Positions 35,862 through 47,586 of a stretch of 64,000 nt of DNA are shown in pieces. The stretch comes from Acytostelium subglobosum LB1. Lineage: Eukaryota > Evosea > Eumycetozoa > Acytosteliales > Acytosteliaceae. The position numbers and the translations under genes are program-made. The stretch is taken from positions 340,540-404,539 of the forward strand of contig NW_012236509.1 of assembly GCF_000787575.1 (NCBI RefSeq), in the 5' to 3' direction. The stretch's first letter is position 1; every line of letters begins with the position of its first letter. The notes under the pieces were generated by a model. That model was not told the DNA's origin. It saw nothing but the letters and a program-made list of their open reading frames with translations, and ran no database searches.

Positions 35862-37410
35862 ATGCAAGCAATACTAATAATATTGATTGCCTTGTTGTTG
35901 ACAGGACAGGAGGTAGAGTGTAAGACAGGACGAGTATGGCACATCACAGACATCCATTATGATTGGAACTATGTTGTAGGTCACTCACTGAATCAATCAG
36001 TCCAAGACATGACATGACATGGATGACTAACAACTAAACCAAAGGCCGGTGGCAACCCAAATGATATGTGTCACTCATCATCCAGCTTGGAACAACAACA
36101 ACAGTTCATTGTTGGCTCAGGTGGTGCATCACCATTGGGCAACTACCAATGTGATTCATCTATTGCATTGGTAATGTCTGCCTTTCAAGCAATGGTCCAT
36201 ATTGAACCCAACCCAGACTTCATTATATTCACAGGTGACGACCCTCCCCATGTATCAACGAATGAACTCAATCGCACTCTAGTGCTCCAATCAATCCAGA
36301 ATGTGACCAACCTCATCACATCACATTTCCCCAACATTCCAATCTATCCTGCCATTGGAAGTAAGTATGTCTGTCTGTCTGCGTGAATGATTGATGCTGA
36401 CTGACACTCAATTAGATCATGATATGTATCCAGAACATCAACTATATCCTGGACCCAATGATTGGTTGTTCAATAATGTCTCTGATATGTGGTCTGATTT
36501 GCTCACAGACCAGGCTCAACAGACATTTAAGACTGGTGGATATTATACAGAGTTGGTCGCACCTGGTCAACGAATCATATCACTCAATACTGTATTCTAT
36601 TATACATACGACGTTCAATGTGTCAATGAGACCGACCCCGGTGGTCAGATGGCATGGCTGGCATCAACACTATCCTCAGCTCAATCAAACAATGAGAAGG
36701 TCTGGATCATTGGACAGTAAGTACCATCCATCAATTCATCCATCCCGCCAGCACCATGGTCCTGACAATCATTCATTCATTCAAGTGTTCCACCAGGCCA
36801 GAATGAAAAGTATGATACACCAAACTTCCATGCACAGTTCAATGATGTGTTTCTTTCGACATTCGCCAAGTACTCGGACGTGATTGTTGGACACTTCTAC
36901 GGCCACGAGCATAGTGATGCATTCAGGCTGTATTATGACAGCCCTCAGGCAGACTTCCGAAGCCAACCACCCACTGGCGTAATGTTTGTGGCGCCCAGTC
37001 TAACACCATGGCTCAATCCATATGTCCCTGCACTGCCAAACAACCCATCACTACGCCTGTATCACTACGACCCCGATGCATACCTTATAACCGATTATGA
37101 TCAGTATTGGTCAAATTTGGAACAGGATATTGTTGAGGGCGCCATCACTTGGGAGCTGGAATACCGTGCCAGCGAGTTCTTTTCCACGCAGTCGGCAGGA
37201 TTGAACGCTCAATCAATGTACAAAGCATTACAAGAGATGACCATCAATGATACCATGCTGGAGATGTACACACTTTACAACTCGGTGAGCTACGAGTCCG
37301 ATGATGAATGTGACTCTGTATGTCGCGCAGTCATGTTGTGTAGCATTGCCGCGCCATACACCGAACAGTATGGAGTATGTATCTCGGAAATCACTGGCAC
37401 CTCGATATAA
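35862..37410 (+). CDS. Acid sphingomyelinase-like phosphodiesterase, 451 aa
   Basis: Exons 35862-35975, 36045-36360, 36416-36716 and 36786-37410. A signal peptide (MQAILIILIALLLTGQEVEC) leads to the calcineurin-type metallophosphoesterase fold: WHITDIHYD, FTGDDPPHV, GNHDMYPEHQLYPGPN (its G/N split by an intron), IIGHVPPG and VGHFYGHEH supply the metal ligands. The Cys-rich C-terminus fits the secreted SMPDL3/aSMase-like group, which has several members in dictyostelids. No saposin domain precedes it, so an SMPDL3-like nucleotide or phospholipid phosphodiesterase is as likely as a true sphingomyelinase. Secreted or lysosomal. Confidence 0.9.
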
Positions 37411-37421
37411 ATGAACTATAT

Positions 37422-38629
37422 TTAGTTGTTCAAGCAACTCTTGCTGTTACTCTTGGCGATTGAGTCTATGAGGAGGTCGAAGAACTTGTCGATGTTGGCT
37501 TCCACTGCAACGTAGACGTTCTTTGTACGAGTGGACATGTTCCAAACGTCGCATATCGTTTGTCCTAAGCACAACTCGCTGGCGCACTCAATGTCAACTC
37601 TCAGATGTCTCATTTTAAACAAACTTGGATCTATTACCGCAGCGACGGCTAGAGGGTCATGAAGTGGAGGTGACTGGTGGATGTGAGTTGGCGAGACATG
37701 TTAGAGTTAGAGGGATGGGAAGGGATTGAGTGGCACTATACTTACATCCATTCCAAACATGTGAAGTAGGTATTGGCAAAGAACTTGAGTAACTCGATGG
37801 TCAGGGTTATGAACTTTGTGTTGCCAATGGCTGCAATTCGCTCCAGAATATCCTTTGTAATGAGTGCTTTGTGGCTTATCTCCAAAGGTACCATCACAAC
37901 CTTGACTCCACTATCAAACACCATCTTGGCAGCTTCCGGATCGACCAATATGTTGACTAAAGGTTGACAGAGATAACAATGTGAGTCATACGCCGTGTTG
38001 ATTGACTGATGGAGCAAGTATTACTCACATTCTGCAACGGGAGTCATGTTACCAGTGGTCATTGCGCCACCTAGCAAGGTAACACTCTCTACCAACTCGA
38101 TTACCTCGGGAAAGACGGAGAAGAGTAGTGCGACGTTGGTAAGACAGGCGGTGGCGATGATGGTTGTCTTGGAATTATGTGTTGCGTATGTGGATTTGAT
38201 AGTGTCGGCCATGTGTACAATGGCATTCTTTTGTAATGGTTGTTTGGTTTCAACGTCCAACACAATAGATGAGTCCAAACCTGTCTCGCCATGTATCTCT
38301 GGACAGACACGAGATTGTCTCAACAAAGGCTTGCCAATGCCCTTCACAACATCAATGCTTTCAAGTCCACTGATCTTACACACCTTCAATGCATTGATTG
38401 TCGTCTTTTCCAATGTTTGATTACCTGCTACCGTTGATATGCCAAGCAACGTCAATGACTGGCTATGTCCAGCCATCATTATAGCGAATGCATCATCATG
38501 ACCTTTAGTTCATTGTTTATTGTTTGTTGGAAGTTAGTTAGTATGATCATTCCATGCAGTAATCATTAACATTATTCAAAGCCAATTAAATAACATACCA
38601 GGGTCACAGTCCAACCAAACATACCTCAT
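37422..38629 (-). CDS. Inosine-uridine type nucleoside hydrolase, about 322 aa
   Basis: Four exons: 38629-38599 (MRYVWLDCDPG), 38502-38029, 37956-37746 and 37673-37422. Exon 1 and 2 join to give the Ca-binding DPGHDDAFAI; further family motifs are GISTVAGNQ, AEFNILVDPEAA and SPPLHDPLAVA. The enzyme cleaves the N-glycosidic bond of nucleosides to free base and ribose (purine/pyrimidine salvage). Oddity: exon 3 ends in phase 2 (TGG AT|GTAAGT) while exon 4 must be read from phase 0 at TCA CCT CCA. The four exons sum to one base short of a multiple of three, although the intron itself looks perfect. Either a G was lost at the acceptor in the assembly or the gene is broken there. Confidence 0.85.
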
Positions 38630-38989
38630 CTTATCTTATCTATCTATCTTATCTTTGTTAGTGTGTATTTGATAGAGTGTGTGTGATTTTGACGTTTGAT
38701 GACCACAAACGATCATTGATGATGAGATAAAAAAGGCGAAGGGTCATCCCATTGATGGTGGGGGGTCATTCATAGTTTAGGTGTTCGTCCTACACATTAG
38801 TGGCTGTTAAACCCAAAGAGGTCCGATCAAGTTGGCCATCAAACTAACCTCAAACACCTTATCAGACTTGGCTAATGTGAAGCGATTGGTCACTCTATCA
38901 TCATCATTTCAACAACCAAGCATACAGATACAATCATTCATTCAATACATTATTCATTCATTCATTATCTCTATCTATCTATCTTTAAA
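38630..38989. promoter_or_regulatory. Divergent promoter region
   Basis: Lies between the nucleoside hydrolase and P450 A. Contains CTAT and CATT simple repeats next to the P450 start codon (38940-38985). No gene seen. Confidence 0.45.
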
Positions 38990-40736
38990 ATGCTCCCTTT
39001 AGTATTACTATTTATTGTCATAATAGTTCTTTATATATTGCATGAGAAGGTAATTAATTATATCCATCATTTGATTGATTGATTGAATGATCGAGGCCAC
39101 TAACACAATCAAACATAAAGAACCCTTTGAGAAGACTACCTCCAGGACCCTTCCCAATGCCATTCATTGGTAACCTTCATCAATTAGGCAAGAGACCAGA
39201 CAATGTTGTGAACAAACTTTATGAAACCTATGGCAACATCTTTAGGATTAAGATGGGCTCTTTGGAAACAGTCATCTTTACTGAGCCAGAGATCTTACGT
39301 GAGGCATTCATTGAGAATCCAGATATGTTTGTCAACAGACATATCAAAGTGTCAAGATTATCATGGAACAGTAAGTAGGATATTAATGAATGATTGAATG
39401 AATGAATACTCATTCATTCCAACCTGGAATGTGATAAATAGATGGACAGAATATTGCCACAGCCAATGGAGAACATCACAAGATTGTTAGAGGTGTTGCA
39501 ATGAAGGGTATCACAAGCACAAGGATCAAAAAGATGGAGGATGATATTGTACAAGAGATCAATCTATTGTGCGACTATTTGGAGACCTATGTCAAGAGTG
39601 GAGAACCAGTGGATCCAATCAGCCTCATCAAGATGTGCTCTTTGAACATCATCTTTAGATTCTCACTCAGCCATCACTTCCCATACGATATGGACACTGA
39701 TGCTGGTCAGTTTGTCAATTTGATCAACTATGCCTTTGTCCAATCTGGAGTACCAATGCCTTGCGACTACTTCCCATTGCTCAAGCCTCTCCTTGTAAAG
39801 ACACCAAAGTTCAAAGAGTACCTTCAAATCAATCACAAGCTTGGCGTATTCCTCAAGTCACTCATTGAGAAGAGAGTTCCATTGTTTGACAGTACTGCTG
39901 AACCAAAGGATATTCTTGACACCTATTTGATGGAGTTGTCAAAAGGAACCATAACCATGAATGGTCTAATATACTCTTTCCAAGACCTTATCATTGCTGG
40001 AACTGATACAACTGTAAGTCATGCCCGAATGATCATTCATTCAATCAAACATGGCATTCTAACAAATGATGATCTATACAGGCCAATACAACATCAGCAT
40101 TGATAAAGGCAATGGTGAACAGACCTGAGATGCAAGAGAAACTGTACAATGAACTCTCGAGCAACATTCAAAATCAACCATCCATCCAGGACAAGAGCGC
40201 AACACCTTACACCAATGCCGTGATCAAGGAGACCACAAGAAGGTTCACAGTCGCTCCATTGGGCGTACCTCACGCAGCCAACGAGGACTGTGAGTTCAGA
40301 GGATATCATATCAAGAAAGGAGTAAGTAACTTGCTATGTCCTCGACAATCAATCAAGGTGCATCTGTACTCACCCGTCTGCCCATCTCATCACATAGACT
40401 CAGATCATTCAGAACATCTATGGTACTATGAACACTCCAGTGTATTGGAAGAATCCTTTGGAGTTTGATCCAACTAGATTCCTGGGAGTGGATGGTGTTG
40501 CCAACAGCAATGTTGTCAAACAGGCATTTGGTACAGGATCGCGCAATTGTCTTGGAATGTCACTGGCCGAACATGAACTGTACCTCATGACAACAGTCAT
40601 ATTGAAACGTTTCAAATTCACCAAACAGACCGATGAGCTATTGGACGAGGACATGATCTTTGGTATGACCTCCACGCCATCTCATTTCAAGGTGATTGTT
40701 CATAGAAGACAAGAAGAACCAATTGTTCGAGCATAA
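38990..40736 (+). CDS. Cytochrome P450 A, 486 aa
   Basis: Five exons: 38990-39049, 39121-39370, 39442-40013, 40082-40321 and 40398-40736. Exon 1 is just the membrane anchor (MLPLVLLFIVIIVLYILHEK). Next come the Pro hinge (LRRLPPGPFPMPFIGNLHQLG), I-helix AGTDTT, K-helix ETTRR (ExxR), PERF-like FDPTRF, and heme loop FGTGSRNCLG with the thiolate Cys. It is an ER-anchored monooxygenase of the dictyostelid type and complete by every family hallmark. Substrate unknown. First member of a tandem array of three. Confidence 0.95.
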
Positions 40737-41247
40737 TCGTCGACGATCCCAACAGATTCAAATAACATTCAAAGGGACTGTTACAAACAGTTCCATAGTG
40801 TCTATCTCCTGTCCATGTCCAAACCTATGTCAATACGGTTACCATTGTTGAACATATAGATTTGAATCAATGTTTAGCCACAATATTACCTGGGCATCCT
40901 TTGCACCCTCCCTTTCACAATCTCCTCGACCATGAATAGGACTATTATAGTATCGTATTTCATTCCATTGTTAAACCACTTCATGTTTTACTTACCGAGT
41001 TTAATCCCACAGAGATGAGAGTTGATCCACCAATGGACATCGGGAAACTAGTAGCTGGTGAGTGTGGTGGGACAATGTTGGGGGTGGGCTGGGAATTGTA
41101 GACGGGTAAAGGAAGGGTGGGCAGTAGTCGCAAGGGTACTATAAGGGTAAGGTTAGTATTATGTAAGGGTAGGGTTGTTTTTGGTGGATTCATATATTAC
41201 TATCATTTATTTACAGGAAATTATTTTATTTCTCTCTATCTTTTAAA
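40737..41247. other. P450 A-B spacer with duplicated segment and telomere-like repeat
   Basis: TTGATCCACCAATG... at about 41020-41035 recurs at about 42286-42299 before P450 C, so the duplication unit includes upstream DNA. A G-rich GGGTAA tract lies at 41101-41175. No extra gene. Confidence 0.55.
41101..41175. repeat. Telomere-like GGGTAA repeat
   Basis: Scattered AAGGGT, AAGGGTAAGG and AAGGGTAGGG units upstream of the P450 pseudogene. Confidence 0.7.
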
Positions 41248-42040
41248 ATGTTAACTCTATTATTTATTGTAATCATAGTTCTTTATGTATTCCATGAAAA
41301 GGTAATTATGGATATCCATAAATATTGATTGATTGATTGATTGATTGAATATTCTAACTCCTCCTTAATACAAATAAAACAAAAATTAAAGAACCCATTG
41401 AGAAGACTTCCTCCAGGACCCTTCCCAATGCCATTCATTGGTAACCTTCATCAATTGGGCAACAGACCAGACAAAGTTGTGAACAAACTTTATGAAACCT
41501 ATGGTAATATATTTAGGATAAAGATGGGATTTGTGGAAACAGTCATCCTCACAGAGCCAGAGATCTTACGTGAGGCATTCATTGAGAATCCAGATATGTT
41601 TGTTAACAGACATCTCAAAATATCTAGATCATTATGGAACAGTATGTATAAATTGATTGTTCATAATAATGAATGAATTAATGTATACTAATTCCTTTCA
41701 ACCTGGAATTTAATAAATAGATGGACAGAATATTGCCATAGCCAATGGAGAAAGAACATCACAAGATTGTTAGAGGTGTTGCAATGAAGGGAATCACCAG
41801 CACAAGGATCAAAAAGATGGAGGATGATATTGTACAGGAGATCAATCTATTGTGTGACAATTTAGATACATATGCTATGAGTGGAGAACCAGTGGACCCT
41901 ATCAACCTCATCGTTTCAAATTCACCAAACAGACCGAGGAGCCATTGAATGAAGATATGATCTTTGGTTTGGCTTCAACTCCTTCCGATTTCAAAGTGAT
42001 TGTTGAGAGAAGACAAGAAGAAGGATTGGCTCGAGAATAA
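41248..42040 (+). pseudogene. Cytochrome P450 B, deletion pseudogene
   Basis: Exon 1 (41248-41301), exon 2 (41392-41641) and the start of exon 3 (41723 on) copy P450 A closely. Two lesions follow. First, GGAGAAAGAACATCAC has four extra bases relative to GGAGAACATCAC in gene A, which shifts the frame to a stop. Second, just after DPINLI (about 41910) the sequence jumps straight to the last-exon segment encoding RFKFTKQTEEPL and runs to the normal stop at 42040. About 1 kb equivalent to the I-helix, ExxR and heme Cys region is missing, so no active enzyme can be made. Confidence 0.92.
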
Positions 42041-42500
42041 TTGATCAACCGGTCCTATTCAAATATTCAAATAGTCCATAATGTTAAACTGTTCCCTTGT
42101 CCAAGTAATATATCTTAATTACCAGGAGGAAAATCATGACAAAGAACATTCAAAAATAAAATATATATGTCAGAAACTAATAATTATATTATTAATATTA
42201 ATTCTCCCTATCCGGTTGAGTATGTTGAGGTGTTAGTCTTTGCTTTAAAGCATTGTTTATTACTTATATTCCCACTCTTGAGTGTTGATCCACCAATGAA
42301 TACCGGGGAACGAGTAGTGAGTGGGGTTGGACACAGTTTGAGAATGGGGTGGAATGGTAGAAGGGGGTCAAGAGGGCAGGTTAGTGCATGGTAGGGTTAG
42401 GGTTAGGGTACGTGTAAGGGTAAGGGAAAGGTGGATTCATACCTTACTATAATTGCATGAACTTAATAATTTATCTTCCATTTCCATTATCTCCCTTAAA
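42041..42500. other. P450 B-C spacer
   Basis: Carries the second copy of the TTGATCCACCAATGAATACC-type segment (about 42280-42360) and a telomere-like tract. The plus frame at 42167-42394 has no family features. Confidence 0.5.
42389..42430. repeat. Telomere-like TAGGGT repeat
   Basis: Contains two perfect TTAGGG units in GGTAGGGTTAGGGTTAGGGT, then GTAAGGGTAAGGG; it is the cleanest of the tracts. Confidence 0.8.
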
Positions 42501-44268
42501 ATGTTTACTTTAGTATTATTTATTGTAATCATAGGTCTTTATGTGTTCCATGAGAAGGTAATTGTATCCATATTCATTAGAAATTATTAATTGATTCATT
42601 GATGGGTTACACTAACACTCTCAAGCACACCCTACAAATATAAAGAACCCTTGGAGAAGACTACCTCCTGGACCCTTCCCCTTACCATTCATAGGGAATA
42701 TTCATCAATTAAGCAAGAGGCCAGACAATGATGTAAACAGACTTTATGAGAAATATGGCAATATCATTAGGATTAAGATGGGTTCAGTGGAAACAGTCAT
42801 CCTCACAGAACCAGAGATATTACGTGAGGCATTTATAGATAATCCAGACATGTTTATCAACCGTCACATCAATGTTTCTAGATTAACATTGAACAGTATG
42901 TATAAATACTATGTTGGTTCAAGATTAATTAGGTTATCTTACTTATACCTTTAATCAGATTGCAAGAATATTGCCTCTTGCAATGGAGACTATCACAAGA
43001 TTATGAGAGACATTGCAATGAGGGGAATCACTAGCACAAGGTTCAAAAAGATGGAAGATGATATTGTACAGGAGATTAATCTGTTGTGTGACAAATTGGA
43101 TGTCTATGCTAAGAGTGGAGAACCATTGGACCCAACCAGCCTAATCAAGATGTGCTCTCTGAACATCATCTTTAGATTCTCACTCAGCCATCACTTCCCA
43201 TACGATATGGATACTGATGCTGGGGAATTTGTCAATTTGATCAATCAAGTATTTATCCTATCAGGGACACCAATGCCATGCGATTGCTTCCCCTTTATCG
43301 GGTGGCTCCTGGTAAAGCTACCAAAGTTCAGAGAGTACCTTGACTTCAATCACAGGCTTAGCAAATTCCTCAGGGCTCTAATCGAGAAGAGAGTGCCATT
43401 GTTTGACAGTACAGCTGAACCAAAGGATATTCTTGACACCTATTTGATGGAGTTATCCAAAGGAAACATAACAATGGATGAGCTTACATACACTTTCCAA
43501 GACCTTATAAAGGGAGGAACAGATACAACTGTAAGTTATGCCCAATATTCATTCATTTAAATATTCAAAAATGGAATGACATACTAACAAGTGATAATCC
43601 ATACAGGCAAACACAACATCAGCAATGATAAAGGCATTGGTGAACAGACCTGAGTTGCAGGAGAATCTGTATAGTGAACTCTCGAACAAATTCGAGAACA
43701 ATCATCCATCGATCCAAGACAAGAGCACAACACCTTACACCAATGCCGTGATCAAGGAAGCCACAAGAAGGTTCACTGTTGGTCCATTGGGTCTTCCTCA
43801 CTCTGCCAAAGAAGACTGTGAGTTCAGAGGCTATCACATCAAGAAAGGAGTAAGTTCCTCGCTATGTCCATGGAGAGCATTCACTAACCACTACCTGCCC
43901 ATCACTTGACATAGACTCAGATCATTCAGAACGTGTATGGCACTATGAATACTCCAGTGTATTGGAAGAATCCTTTGGAGTTTGATCCAACTAGGTTCTT
44001 GGGCGTGGATGGTGTTGCCAACAGCAATGTTGTCAAACAGGCATTTGGTACAGGGTCGCGCAATTGTCTCGGAATGTCCCTGGCCGAGAATGAACTGTTC
44101 ATGATGACGGCCATCATATTCAAACGTTTCAAGTTCACCAAACAGACTGCTGAGCCATTGGACGAGGACATGATCTTTGGTATGGCATCCTCTCCATCCA
44201 GTTTCAAGGTGATTGTTGAGAGAAGACAAGAAGAACCAATAGCTCGAGCCAGCAATTGCTCGAGTTGA
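42501..44268 (+). CDS. Cytochrome P450 C, 491 aa
   Basis: Exons 42501-42557, 42646-42895, 42959-43530, 43607-43849 and 43915-44268, at exactly the positions used in P450 A (exons 2 and 3 have identical lengths in both). Anchor MFTLVLFIVIIGLYVFHEK, hinge RRLPPGPFPLPFIGN, I-helix GGTDTT, ExxR in KEATRR, and heme loop FGTGSRNCLG are intact. It differs from A by I-helix IKGGTDTT in place of IIAGTDTT and by a short C-terminal extension (ARASNCSS). Since A and C keep all motifs, both are probably active and may differ in substrate. Confidence 0.95.
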
Positions 44269-44527
44269 TTGATTGAGCAGGTTGGATGTTGGATGGAAAA
44301 CCATTACTACACAGTAACCTATTTTATTAGGTTATATATGGCTTGGCCTCTCATTGAGGGCCACAAGGCCTCTCCTCTTTTGATGTGTTAAATATAATAA
44401 TAATAAAGCTCTGTGTACCCAGACTGGACTACCTCCGATCGAAAGTTGAACGTGGAAGGTATGGGCAGTGGGCGTGGCGTTGGCATTGGCGTGGCATTGG
44501 CGTTGGCGCAGCGATGTCATCGATCCA

Positions 44528-47500
44528 TTATTGCTGTGGAAGTGACATGAAGAATGCGCTGAGGATAATGAATGTTACAATTATCTGCACGACGACAGAT
44601 AAAGGCGGGAGGAAGTCGCGCTTCTTCTTCTTCTTGGGGTTGGCGCCGCTGCTGTTGCTGTTGCTGTTGCTGCCACTGCTGTGATGCGAAAAAGTGGTCG
44701 AGGACATGGATGATGATGGTGATCGCGCCGTCTTTTGATACTTGACAGGAAGATCGTCCACCTCTGAAATCTCGGAAACGCTGTATTCGGACTCGTCATC
44801 TTGGTCGTCTTCGTCGTCGCCGTCTTCTTCGTCGTACTGGGCCGTCTCGTCCTCCTCATCATCGTCATAGTATACGCGCGCTGGCAGGTGTTTCCTTTTG
44901 GTGCGCAGCTTGGCAGTGTTGCCGCTACTACTATGGCTTGGTTGCTTGAATGATTTGGAGTTGTTGTTGGACGTTGACGTGGCCAGTGTATTGTTGTTGT
45001 TGTTGTTGTCTTTGGCATTGTCGCCAACCAACTCACCCTTGGAGTCGGTGTTGTTGGTGGTGCCATTGTTGTTGTTGGTACTGTTGTTGTTGTTGTTGTT
45101 GCCAGCAATGTTGTTGGCAGAGTTTGAAAGCTGTGATGGCTTTGATTTGCGCACAAAGAACTCGTTGGATGGAGCAATGATGGTGGGCAGACCTAGTGTC
45201 TGCAGGTTCTTCTTGATCTTGTCGGTGAAGTATGTCTTGGTTGACATGGACTTGAGTGTCTGCAGTGCCAGCTTGGCCTCAGTCTCCTTGTCAAATGTAA
45301 TGAATATATGCTGCTCCTCCAGAAACTCTTGTATCTTTACAATCTTTCCAAACTCCTTAAACAACGATATCAAATGGTACATTCTCTGCTTCTGCAGACT
45401 CTCCTTCTCTGTATATATCTGTGGATGATGAGATAGATGGGTCAGTCGACATGTCCTTCGCAGCTGCATGTGCTCTCGCTCACTTACATCAAGATCACTG
45501 AATGATAGGCCACCAACAAAGATCTTTGAGGGCGAGTCTTGCTCCACGACGTTCTTGGACACGGTAACGGGGATGCCATGGAAGGTGTTGTTGTTGTTCA
45601 TGTTGAGCTCGTTGGACGATGGCGAGAGTATTTGATTGAAGATCTCGTGGTGATAGTTGGAGTAGAGCGGCGAGCTCAACATATCATCGTCCGACGACGT
45701 CGCAGATGCATTGGTAGCAGTTGCAGTGGTAGTAGTTGATGTTGGCGCTGAAGCAGACTTCTTGGTGATGGCACCAAAGTTGTAGTTGCTCGTCTCACTG
45801 CTGTCCACCTTGGGGTCCGACAAGTGGCTCTCCTTGCTGAATCGGGGTGATGTGGCCACGTGGCTCGCCAGACTCAACGAGTCTGGGAGTGCGTCGCGGA
45901 AGTCGACCTGAGGTAGCATCTCCTCGTCCTCAATCGATCCGCCAAGCTCTTGCTCCTCAAAGGTGCCCTCAAACTCTGTGAACCTTGTAAGACCCACCAT
46001 TGACTCTTGTTGTTGTTGTTGGACTGGCTCTGATGATGTGTCGTCAAAGGTGTGCAGTATCTTGTTGATGTTGTCCTCTATTATTGACTTGCTTGGACTC
46101 TTGCCTATGTCCTCCTCGTCCATCTCGTCCTGGGCGTGATGACCATAAGATACACTGCCCAAGTATGAATGTCTTTGGTCAACACCATTATTAGAGTATA
46201 CGCTTGGAATGTTGATTGATGGTTTGATCAAAGGTTGTTGTTGTTGATGATGAGGTTGTTGATGATGCGGTTGTTGTTGCGGTTGATTGTATTGTTGTGG
46301 CTGCTTCTGTTGTTGTTGTTGGTGAGTGCTCAACTCAATGGGTGGCACGACGACTGGGACCATTATTGGATCTGGTGATGATGATGAGGACGATGATCCT
46401 CCTCCAGTCACCATCTGATCACGTGATTGATTGGTGGTGGATGTGAATGTAGGTGATGCTTGATAACTGGACGCTGGTGAGTTTGGATTGGACAAAGACT
46501 CTGATGGTATACTCTGTATGTTTGATTGATTGGTATTAGTAATGAGTTGTGTGTGTCAGGAGTTGGGTACATACGGTTGCAGTGATCCTGTATGGCTCTA
46601 CCTCTAGTAGCTGCTTCTTGTAAGCACAGTGATGAACAAACTCCTTTACAACAATGGGTATGCCAAGAGCCAATGCCTGCTGTACCTTGGCTGTGTTGTC
46701 AACAAAGCCTTGTGGCGTAGTGATCAGATGTGTTGACTGTGGAGTGAGTGGAACTATGTTAGCGATCAATCAATCACAGAATGAGTGTGGACACACATAC
46801 CTTAGCACCACATGAGTAACAGGACTTGCCTCCATTTCTCTTGATTATCTTGACCAAGTCCATCTTGCGCTTTAAGTTGATTGATTGATCAATGACGAAA
46901 CCGAGGTTCTCAAATATGTTGGAGGACAGTTGAACAGGTGACTCGGCATCGTTCTCAGATGTAAGTGCAGGTGATTGAAATGGTGATCCAGATCCAGTAG
47001 CTGGCTTGGACGTCTGTGTTGTCTGAGTCTGTGTTGTTTGTGTCGTCTGTGATTGTGTCAGCTGAGGCTTGTTGATTGGGACAAAGACACTTCCACCATT
47101 GCCAACAAAGAGCTTTGGCTTGTTGCTGCCGCTGTTGCTATTGTTGTTGTTGTTGCTGCTGGCGTTCTTCATCATCAACTCGTAGCTCGCACTGAGCTTG
47201 ACCGTGGGCATGGACACACTGTCGTTGCTCGAGTCCAACGTTGACACGTGATCATGTGACGGCATATGGCTATCGGTGGACGATGTGATTGCGCTACCGC
47301 CACTCATCAGCATATCTTGTGTGGGCGACACCGATGGTGAGCTTGTAGATGACGACGACGAAGAGTGTGACGACTCATTGTTTGTTGTTGATGTTGTTGT
47401 CGTTATATTTTGTTGATCAAACATGTTGTCGCTCTTCAGGATCTTTTTGTTAACGTCGTCTTCTAGTGATCCACGCTCGCCTGGTAAATACTGTGTCGTT

Positions 47501-47586
47501 TCTCCAACGATCTCTTCTTCTTCTTCTATTTGTTGTTGTTGTTGTGTGATGTCAGCCGAGTAGTCATAAGCAGTGACGGGCTCCAT
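44528..47586 (-). CDS. BRCT-RRM protein with C-terminal membrane anchor, 954 aa
   Basis: Four exons: 47586-46801, 46736-46575, 46513-45488 and 45418-44528; introns 1-3 contain CTAAC or CTGAC branch sites and all joins keep frame. After a Ser/Thr/Gln-rich N-terminus comes one BRCT domain, about residues 220-315 (IFENLGFVID, IIKRNGGKSCYSCGAK, STHLITTPQGF, ALALGIPIVVKEFVHHCAYK). A long disordered part follows. Next is an RRM, about 646-740 (KIFVGGLSFSDLD across an intron, LISLFKEFGKIVKIQEFLEE, HIFITFDKETEAKLAL). After acidic and basic low-complexity stretches (PKKKKKRDF), the last 30 residues are a single hydrophobic helix (LSVVVQIIVTFIILSAFFMS), a tail-anchor arrangement. Function unknown. Confidence 0.82.
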
